Source: an uncultured Clostridium sp. | Lineage (GTDB): Bacteria; Bacillota; Clostridia; Clostridiales; Clostridiaceae | DNA length: 27,913 nt | Assembly (NCBI RefSeq): GCF_900769625.1 | Contig: NZ_CAAGHK010000106.1 | Coordinates: forward strand, 1-27,913 | Direction: 5' to 3' | In this document: positions 22,976-27,913 of the stretch, piece after piece | Position numbering within the stretch: the stretch's first letter is position 1 | How the letters are laid out: the number at the start of each line of letters is the position of its first letter | Notes under the pieces: model-generated | What the model saw: the letters and a program-made list of their open reading frames with translations, nothing else | Told to the model about the DNA's origin: nothing | Database searches by the model: none | Program-made: the position numbers and the translations under genes

Positions 22976-23668
22976 TTAATCCAGCTTTTCAATTAAAACT
23001 TCTTCATTTTTAATGATAAATACTGATTTATGATAGTCAATCAGTTCTTCTTTTTTTAATTCACTGAGTATTCTTGATATAGATGACCTTGTCCCATTAA
23101 GATAATCCGACATTTCTTCTCTATTCATTCCAATAGAAAATTCGTTTGTTTTTCCTTCATCCCTGCAATCCAGCAGAAACATTATCACTCTCTTTTTTAG
23201 CGAAAGAATGCTCATATATTTCATACGTTTATTTACATGAACACTATATTCAGCCATACGCTTCAACATATTTAAATTCATTCGGCTTCTATATTCACAT
23301 CGCACGCTTTCAGGCTCAATTAATTTTTTACCCTTTATATATAAGATTTCTACTTTTGAATTAGCTATCAGAGAATATGGTGCATAGCTGTTGCTTAAAC
23401 AGATAATATCTTCACCAAAAGTATCATTCTTCTCCAGAATGTTTATATTAAGTACGCTTCCATTTTGATATTCCCTATTAACAAGAACTCTTCCATTTAA
23501 TATTATTCCAATATCTTCAAATGAATCTCCATACATATAAATATAACTTCCCTTGGTATACTGACGTATATATGCCTTCAGACATCCTAATACTTTTATT
23601 ATTTCTTCAGTATTCATACCATAAAATAACTTCACACTCTGAAGCTGTTCAGCATACTTAACATACAT
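22976..23668 (-). CDS. Crp/Fnr-family transcription regulator
   Basis: The 230-residue protein has an N-terminal cyclic-nucleotide-binding-type beta barrel (about 14-120: FYGMNTEEIIKVLGCLKAYI ... GDSFEDIGIILNGRV ... NDTFGEDII), a long dimerisation helix, and a C-terminal winged helix. The recognition part is MNREEMSDYLNGTRSSISRILSELKKEELI. No Cys cluster of the FNR type is present, so oxygen sensing through an iron-sulfur centre is unlikely. GGGAG is the ribosome site. It lies 195 bp behind a cupin pair on the same strand and may control it. The ligand is unknown. Confidence 0.9.
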   Translation of the reverse strand: MYVKYAEQLQSVKLFYGMNTEEIIKVLGCLKAYIRQYTKGSYIYMYGDSFEDIGIILNGRVLVNREYQNGSVLNINILEKNDTFGEDIICLSNSYAPYSLIANSKVEILYIKGKKLIEPESVRCEYRSRMNLNMLKRMAEYSVHVNKRMKYMSILSLKKRVIMFLLDCRDEGKTNEFSIGMNREEMSDYLNGTRSSISRILSELKKEELIDYHKSVFIIKNEEVLIEKLD

Positions 23669-23863
23669 TGCAAATATTCTCCCATCATTCTAATATTAAA
23701 CTATACAATTATTAAGTCATTAATAATATATATAACAGACATTGTACATGCTAGCTGTAAATAGGAATATACTGTAAAAACGCCACCAGGTCTAAGATTT
23801 CCTCTACAGCATATTCTGCTTATTTACTGCTGACTATAAAATATCATATTAATTAAGATATTT

Positions 23864-24199
23864 TTAAGCTTTAACTAATATATTACATACTTTACACGTA
23901 CTTAATGCTTTAACTCCATAATTAATATCTGATTCTAAGCAGACCATCTCACCTTCATTAACAATGATCTCGTCTTCCTCATTATACAGTACTTTTAAGC
24001 TTCCTTCCAGCACCCAGAATATCGTTTCTTTTTCATAATATTCCTTATCAATGTCTTCACCTTCTGCAAATGAGAAAAATCTGATTTCAGTATGTTCATT
24101 ATCAATAATTGCTTTGCTTGATATTTTTCTTCCAGTATGAGAGACAAAGTCATTTACCTTATTAATTTCAAATGGTTTTATATTTTTTAAATACTTCAT
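23864..24199 (-). CDS. Cupin-domain protein
   Basis: The 111-residue small beta-barrel shows ETIFWVLEGSLKVLYNEEDE, IIVNEGEMVCLESDINYGVK and a C-terminal CKVCNILVKA. The fold matches the cupin pattern (ExxxxVLEGxxxV ... GxMVxLxxxxxxG), but the usual metal-binding His pair of motif 1 is missing, so it may not be a metalloenzyme. Its ATG follows the stop of the other cupin gene without a gap, showing one transcript. The function is unknown; small stand-alone cupins often bind small ligands or metals. Confidence 0.75.
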   Translation of the reverse strand: MKYLKNIKPFEINKVNDFVSHTGRKISSKAIIDNEHTEIRFFSFAEGEDIDKEYYEKETIFWVLEGSLKVLYNEEDEIIVNEGEMVCLESDINYGVKALSTCKVCNILVKA

Positions 24200-24541
24200 T
24201 TATTTATCCTCTTTTACAACTACAAGAAGCATTTTCATATCCTCTTTTGCCATTACCTGATGCTGGATATGTGCAGGCATTACTACCATTTCACCTTTTT
24301 TTGCCTCCATTGTTTTATCACCGATAGTTACAGTTGCAACACCTTCATGGATATAAATAAGTGCATCTCCCTTTGCTGCGTGAGGTCCAACCCCTTCACC
24401 TTTTCCAAATGCAAGAAGCGTTAGTCCCACTCCTGGTTTTTGAGCTAATGTTACAGTTTCAATTTGCCCTTCAATTGAACTTACTAAGCTGTCAAAAGCA
24501 ACTGGTGTTGATTTTTCAATATTTTTTATTAATTCATTCAT
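24200..24541 (-). CDS. Cupin-domain protein
   Basis: The 113-residue single-domain cupin has motif 1 at GEGVGPHAAKGDALIYIHEG (one His, then Asp, and the closing Glu-Gly) and motif 2 at KKGEMVVMPAHIQHQV with two His. Metal binding at that site is plausible. AAAGGAG lies 9 bases before the ATG. It is the first gene of a two-cupin operon. A Fur-like operator at 24667-24681 and a weaker one at 24597-24611 lie upstream, which points to iron or metal control. The substrate or ligand cannot be read from the sequence. Confidence 0.85.
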   Translation of the reverse strand: MNELIKNIEKSTPVAFDSLVSSIEGQIETVTLAQKPGVGLTLLAFGKGEGVGPHAAKGDALIYIHEGVATVTIGDKTMEAKKGEMVVMPAHIQHQVMAKEDMKMLLVVVKEDK

Positions 24542-24596
24542 TGTATTAAATCTCCTTTAGTCTCATCATTATTTTTCTTATTTTATGTCTTTTACA

Positions 24597-24681
24597 TAGT
24601 AATAATTCTCTAAAATGATTTCTTAATATTTAATTTATAGTAATTAAATATCTTTATAAATTTACTTGAGAATTATTATCA
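24597..24681 (-). promoter_or_regulatory. Two Fur-like sites upstream of the cupin operon
   Basis: TGAGAATTATTATCA (24667-24681) fits the 7-1-7 Fur operator at 13 of 14 defined positions. AGAGAATTATTACTA (24597-24611, minus sense) matches that site at 12 of 15. Their shared core forms an inverted pair: TAATAATTCTC at 24600-24610 and GAGAATTATTA at 24668-24678. No consensus -35/-10 pair could be assigned with confidence. Confidence 0.5.
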
Positions 24682-24837
24682 TTAATATTATATTACTACA
24701 TTCATTTATAACTTTCCGTGCCCATTGCAACGCTTTTATAAATTTCTTAAATTATTTTTTATATATTGCGACATTGCCGCATCTGCTATTTAGAAATAAC
24801 AACAATAAAAAACTTATAAACTGGCTTATTACTTAAA

Positions 24838-24888
24838 ACAGCAGCTATAAATCTAAACTCAGCTTGAGTTAAAAATTTAAACTGCTGT
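24838..24888. repeat. Imperfect long hairpin in the gene-free stretch
   Basis: ACAGCAG (24838-24844) pairs with CTGCTGT (24882-24888), and the inner arms AACTCA and TGAGTT pair around a 3-base loop. On minus the stem is followed by TTTTAAG. It could be a terminator or part of a structured RNA running down from the orphan promoter at 25172-25224. Confidence 0.5.
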
Positions 24889-24964
24889 CATTATCACTAT
24901 ATTATTTTTAAGTTTTTGAACTATAATTTAAAATCATTATTATCTTGACAATTATCAATAATAT

Positions 24965-25019
24965 AATTAAAATCTTACTATATTGAAATGTGTGCAAACA
25001 ATACAGTAAGATTTTAATT
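24965..25019. terminator. Long bidirectional terminator-like hairpin
   Basis: AATTAAAATCTTACTATATT (24965-24984) pairs with AATACAGTAAGATTTTAATT (25000-25019) at 19 of 20 positions. T-rich runs lie on both sides (TTTTTC after it on plus, ATTTTAATTATATT on minus). There is no coding gene within 400 bp on either side, so what it terminates is unclear. A non-coding transcript from 25172-25224 is the best candidate. Confidence 0.6.
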
Positions 25020-25114
25020 TTTCTAACATTGATTCTGCAAAATCTAATGTTAAATTTATTTAAATATAGTTGTGAATATTTAAATAGGGCTTTTCGTTTA
25101 TTACAAAATATATG

Positions 25115-25139
25115 ACTTCTTTGTGTGCTGCAAAGAAGT
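25115..25139. repeat. 9-bp hairpin below the orphan promoter
   Basis: ACTTCTTTG (25115-25123) pairs perfectly with CAAAGAAGT (25131-25139). It lies about 50-75 nt downstream (minus sense) of the orphan promoter and would be the first stem of a transcript from it. Confidence 0.5.
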
Positions 25140-25171
25140 TTATATTTTTCTGTACAATACAGTACAATTAA

Positions 25172-25224
25172 TTGAAAGTTATTCTCAATTACATATTATA
25201 ATATTTATAGCGTATTGTCAATAT
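25172..25224 (-). promoter_or_regulatory. Orphan promoter nearly identical to the ZIP promoter
   Basis: On minus TTGACA (25216-25221) and TAATAT (25193-25198) are 17 bp apart. The stretch aligns without gaps to the ZIP promoter region 20774-20826 with 42 of 53 positions identical, including the region just downstream of the -10 with the TTGAGAATAA motif. No start codon with a ribosome site follows in the next 250 bp. Either a gene was lost or it drives a small RNA. This entry and the three hairpins above account for most of the 929-bp space between the cupins and eno. Confidence 0.6.
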
Positions 25225-25300
25225 ATTATTGAAAATACTTATCAATTACCTTTAAACTTTCTATTTAAGGAATAAACATATGATAACGAATTGAAATAAG

Positions 25301-25370
25301 AAATCACACCCAAAACTTGATTGCTTCAGGTCAGTTAGACATGATGCAGTTCAATTATTAGGTGTGATTT
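25301..25370 (-). terminator. Large branched hairpin downstream of eno
   Basis: AAATCACACC (25301-25310) and GGTGTGATTT (25361-25370) form a perfect 10-bp stem enclosing 50 bases. Inside, TTGAACTGCATCA and TGAAGCAATCAA (minus sense) can partly pair. On minus a T-rich CTTATTTC follows. It lies 100 bp past the eno stop and is probably its terminator or a 3' structured RNA; the size is unusual. Confidence 0.45.
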
Positions 25371-25470
25371 TCGAATTAGTAGAAATATTATCTTTTATTC
25401 TGCACTCTGAAATTTAAATATGGTTTCATAATCCTCGCCATTAATCTTGTCGCTGCAGCTATATGTTTAA

Positions 25471-26763
25471 TTATTTAATGTTGAAGAATGCTTTCTTTCC
25501 TCTGTATTCAGCAACATTTTCAAGTTCCTGTTCAATTCTTAATAATTGGTTGTATTTAGCAACTCTTTCAGACCTTGCAGGAGCACCAGTCTTGATTTGC
25601 CCAGCATTTACTGCAACAACTAAATCAGCTATTGTCGTATCTTCTGTTTCACCAGATCTATGAGAAACTACGGCTGTATAACCAGCTCTATTTGCCATTT
25701 CAATTGCATTTAAAGTTTCAGTTAATGTACCAATTTGGTTTAACTTGATAAGGATTGAGTTTGCAACTCCCTTTTCAATACCAGTTTCTAATCTTTCAGT
25801 ATTAGTAACAAATAAATCGTCTCCTACAAGCTGAACCTTCTTGCCAAGTCTTTCAGTCATTAACTTCCAGCCCTCCCAATCCTCTTCAGCCATACCGTCT
25901 TCAATAGAGATAATTGGATATTCGTTAACCCATTCTTCAAAGAAATCAACCATTTCAGCTGATGTGAATGTCTTACCTTCATGCTCTAAAACATATTTTC
26001 CATCTTTGTAGTATTCAGATGATGCAGCATCAATAGCAATAAAGATTTCTTCTCCTGGCTTGTATCCAGCTTTTTCGATAGCTTCGATTATCACATCTAA
26101 AGCTTCCTTGTTGCTCTTTAAATCTGGTGCAAATCCACCTTCATCACCTATACCAGTAGCATAACCCTTATCGTTTAATAATTTCTTTAGTGTATGATAA
26201 ACTTCCGCACACATTCTTAAGGCATTACTGAAACTATCAGCTCCAGCCGGCATTATCATGAATTCCTGTAAATCTACTGAGTTATCAGCATGTGAACCAC
26301 CATTTAAAATATTCATCATTGGAACTGGTAATACTTTTGCATTAACTCCGCCAATGTATCTGTATAATGGCATGTTTAATGAATTAGCAGCTGCATTTGC
26401 AACAGCTAAAGAAACTCCAAGAATTGCATTAGCTCCTAATTTACCTTTGTTGTGTGTTCCGTCTAATTCGATAAGCATTTTATCAATTGCAGTCTGATCG
26501 TATACATTATATCCGATTAATTCTTCAGCAATAGTTTCATTAACATTTTGAACTGCTTTTAATACGCCTTTCCCTTGATAGTAGTCCTTGTCCCCATCTC
26601 TTAATTCAACAGCTTCAAAGATTCCTGTAGAAGCACCTGATGGGACTGCTGCTCTTCCCATAGTACCATCCTCTAAATATATTTCTACTTCAACTGTTGG
26701 AAAACATCTTGAGTCTAAAATTTGTCTTGCAACAACGTCTACGATTTCTAAATGATCTTTCAT
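25471..26763 (-). CDS. eno: Enolase (phosphopyruvate hydratase)
   Basis: The 430-residue glycolytic enzyme converts 2-phosphoglycerate to phosphoenolpyruvate in the cytoplasm. All key elements are present: the mobile loop SGASTG, GGSHADN, GDEGGFAPDL, metal ligands in AIDAASSE, ISIEDGMAEEDW and VGDDLFVTN, the catalytic Lys in LIKLNQIG and SHRSGETEDTTIADL. One oddity is DSRCFPTVEVE at 17-27, where most enolases have DSRGNPTVEVE (Cys20-Phe21 instead of Gly-Asn). AGGAGG precedes the ATG. The gene stands alone rather than with gapA-pgk-tpi-gpm. Its promoter carries a perfect Fur box, and the leader has a 13-bp hairpin. Confidence 0.97.
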   Translation of the reverse strand: MKDHLEIVDVVARQILDSRCFPTVEVEIYLEDGTMGRAAVPSGASTGIFEAVELRDGDKDYYQGKGVLKAVQNVNETIAEELIGYNVYDQTAIDKMLIELDGTHNKGKLGANAILGVSLAVANAAANSLNMPLYRYIGGVNAKVLPVPMMNILNGGSHADNSVDLQEFMIMPAGADSFSNALRMCAEVYHTLKKLLNDKGYATGIGDEGGFAPDLKSNKEALDVIIEAIEKAGYKPGEEIFIAIDAASSEYYKDGKYVLEHEGKTFTSAEMVDFFEEWVNEYPIISIEDGMAEEDWEGWKLMTERLGKKVQLVGDDLFVTNTERLETGIEKGVANSILIKLNQIGTLTETLNAIEMANRAGYTAVVSHRSGETEDTTIADLVVAVNAGQIKTGAPARSERVAKYNQLLRIEQELENVAEYRGKKAFFNIK

Positions 26764-26806
26764 TTGTATTCCTCCTGATTTTCATAGCATCCCTGCTATA
26801 TTATTA

Positions 26807-26843
26807 ATAAAGTTTCTTATTATATTCCCATAAGAAACTTTAT
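26807..26843 (-). promoter_or_regulatory. 13-bp hairpin in the eno leader
   Basis: ATAAAGTTTCTTA (26807-26819) pairs perfectly with TAAGAAACTTTAT (26831-26843) around 11 bases. It sits in the roughly 120-nt untranslated leader between the eno promoter and its ATG. On minus, TTAATAATAT follows rather than a clean U tract, so it could be an attenuator or an mRNA-stabilising stem. Confidence 0.6.
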
Positions 26844-26890
26844 GATAATTTTCATAGTATAACTTGTACTGTGAATTATCTGACAAAATT

Positions 26891-26919
26891 ATTATATCAA
26901 AACTGATAATCATTATCAA
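26891..26919 (-). promoter_or_regulatory. eno promoter overlapped by a perfect Fur box
   Basis: On minus TTGATA (26914-26919) and TATAAT (26891-26896) are exactly 17 bp apart. TGATAATGATTATCA (26904-26918) matches the 7-1-7 Fur operator at every position and covers the -35 box and half of the spacer. Fur bound there would block the promoter, so derepression under iron limitation is expected. Confidence 0.75.
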
Positions 26920-27683
26920 TATATTTTTTTCTTTATTTTCTTCTGCATAAATTTTATTTTTTGACTATAACCTACTTTACTCATTTAAATATATTTAAAT
27001 TTATAATCCTATAAAAGTTAAATTCCATATCATTTTGCATAAATTAATGATATATAATATATTAGCTATTTAGAATAAGTTTTCTAAATATGTTTATAGT
27101 TATTACTATTAACTCCGTTATATTAAAATTCTTTTCTGATAAGAAATAATAGAATCTACTTTAGCCCCCAGTTCTTTATGATAAATTTATCATAAAGCAA
27201 AATGACTAATAATTTTTTATATACATAAATTATGATTTGAATATACCTCTACTTTAGATATAATGTATGTTGCAGTAACCAAATGACTTCAAAAATTATT
27301 TTTAACTACAAAATATAGCAATGACAATAAGATTTATTTTATATATAATATTCTAGTGCTATAAATTTATAAGCTATTTTTTATGATTATGCATATAAAA
27401 AATTCATACTTTATAGCAGGACATAAATATAATTCTTAATAATGATTCTTGATGTATATATTGCATATATAAAGTAACAGCTATTTAAACATTTTTAGAA
27501 AATGCAGACGTCAGATTTACACATTGACAGCCGTTCTTCAAAAAATAAGGAGTTGTACACAAAGCTTTTATTATAAATTTTTCCAATATATTACTAATGT
27601 AATATATATTACTAGAATCATACAGTTACTTTATTGATAATTACTGTTTATAACTAATATCTATTATTAATGTGAATAAAGAT
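26920..27683. other. Gene-free AT-rich stretch
   Basis: No open frame with a credible start was found here on either strand. It holds the palindrome at 27174-27197 and, at about 27505-27570, a short island richer in G+C (around ACGTCAGATTTACACATTGA) that may be the trace of a lost gene. Nothing else could be assigned. Confidence 0.5.
27174..27197. repeat. 24-bp perfect palindrome
   Basis: The sequence from CTTTATGATAAA to its exact complement TTTATCATAAAG forms a perfect dyad without a spacer. It contains TGATAAATTTATCA, which resembles but does not fit the 7-1-7 Fur operator (no central base). No gene starts within 400 bp. Confidence 0.6.
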
Positions 27684-27905
27684 TTAAGTAGTTAAAAAAT
27701 TCTGAAAATACTTCGTATTTTCAATTTTTTTAGTAAATTGTTTTTGTAAAGCTGCCAATAAGTAAATTGTCATTATCTTCTGATCAGTAAATTTAGGCGA
27801 ACAATTATTACTAAAACGTTGCACAGAGTATGCTAATCTGCTATCATAGATAGTAGAAACATAACAATATAATTCAATTAGTTTTAAAATAATTTGTTTT
27901 TTCAT
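27684..27905 (-). pseudogene. N-terminal fragment of a DDE transposase
   Basis: A 73-residue frame starts MKKQIILKLIELYCYVSTIY and contains YSVQRFSNNCSPKFTDQKIM and TIYLLAALQKQFT. The combination of a short helical start, QRFSNNxxPxFTDxxxxTIYLxA and a Lys-rich continuation is typical of the N-terminus of DDE-type transposases of the IS982/ISNCY kind. The frame ends after TKKIENTKYFQNFLTT, far short of the roughly 300 residues of such enzymes. No catalytic core is present. It is a truncated relic at the right edge. Confidence 0.55.
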
Positions 27906-27913
27906 ATTTCTAT

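Noticed and set aside
25040..25195. Short peptide behind the orphan promoter
   Set aside because: No start codon with a ribosome site; the only ATG frame is about 20 codons long and runs into the terminator hairpin.
27505..27570. Short G+C-richer island that could be a coding remnant
   Set aside because: All frames give fewer than 40 residues without a recognisable motif.

Overview
The window looks like chromosome from a low-GC, anaerobic Firmicute, most likely a Clostridium (cluster I type). The evidence is the very AT-rich intergenic DNA, strong AGGAGG-type ribosome sites, a PolC-type polymerase III, a FeoA-FeoB fusion followed by a small Cys-rich FeoB partner, a CD1871A-type CXXC mini-protein and a stand-alone HD-GYP protein. 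No rRNA, tRNA or convincing CRISPR locus was seen. Nearly all genes are on the minus strand.

Layout. (a) 1-4.1 kb: the first 37 codons of an Rpn-type nuclease gene run off the left edge. Next is a five-gene minus-strand operon: TlpA-like lipoprotein, CD1871A mini-protein, polytopic 4Fe-4S protein, response regulator, histidine kinase. It looks like an envelope thiol/electron relay with its own two-component system. (b) 4.1-7.3 kb: a second two-component operon bracketed by two PepSY proteins, one membrane-anchored and one secreted with wall-binding-type repeats. It is preceded by a duplicated-arm inverted repeat. (c) 7.3-13.4 kb: polC with a Gly/Ser-rich linker, and a membrane-anchored lipase. 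(d) 13.5-17.6 kb: feoAB with its Cys-rich partner, a repeat-rich upstream region, and plsY. (e) 17.8-21.2 kb: a small unknown protein, an HD-GYP protein, a ZIP metal transporter and a graveyard of gene fragments (MATE, IS3 transposase, DMT transporter, AraC regulator, a possible lyase tail). (f) 21.2-22.9 kb: an intact IS1595-family element with terminal inverted repeats and an 8-bp target duplication, carrying a YrvL-like passenger gene. (g) 22.9-27.9 kb: a Crp/Fnr regulator, two cupins, a long gene-free stretch with an orphan promoter and hairpins, eno, and a truncated transposase.

How it fits together. From 18 to 27 kb several sites match the 7-1-7 Fur operator (TGATAAT-N-ATTATCA). Two are perfect, at 21123 and 26904; the latter overlaps the -35 of a good promoter in front of eno. 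Near matches precede the HD-GYP gene, the cupin pair and the ZIP transporter gene. A near-copy of the ZIP promoter sits at 25172-25224 with no gene behind it. With feoAB nearby, this half of the window may be an iron/metal-responsive neighbourhood. All functions are read from sequence motifs; no searches were run.
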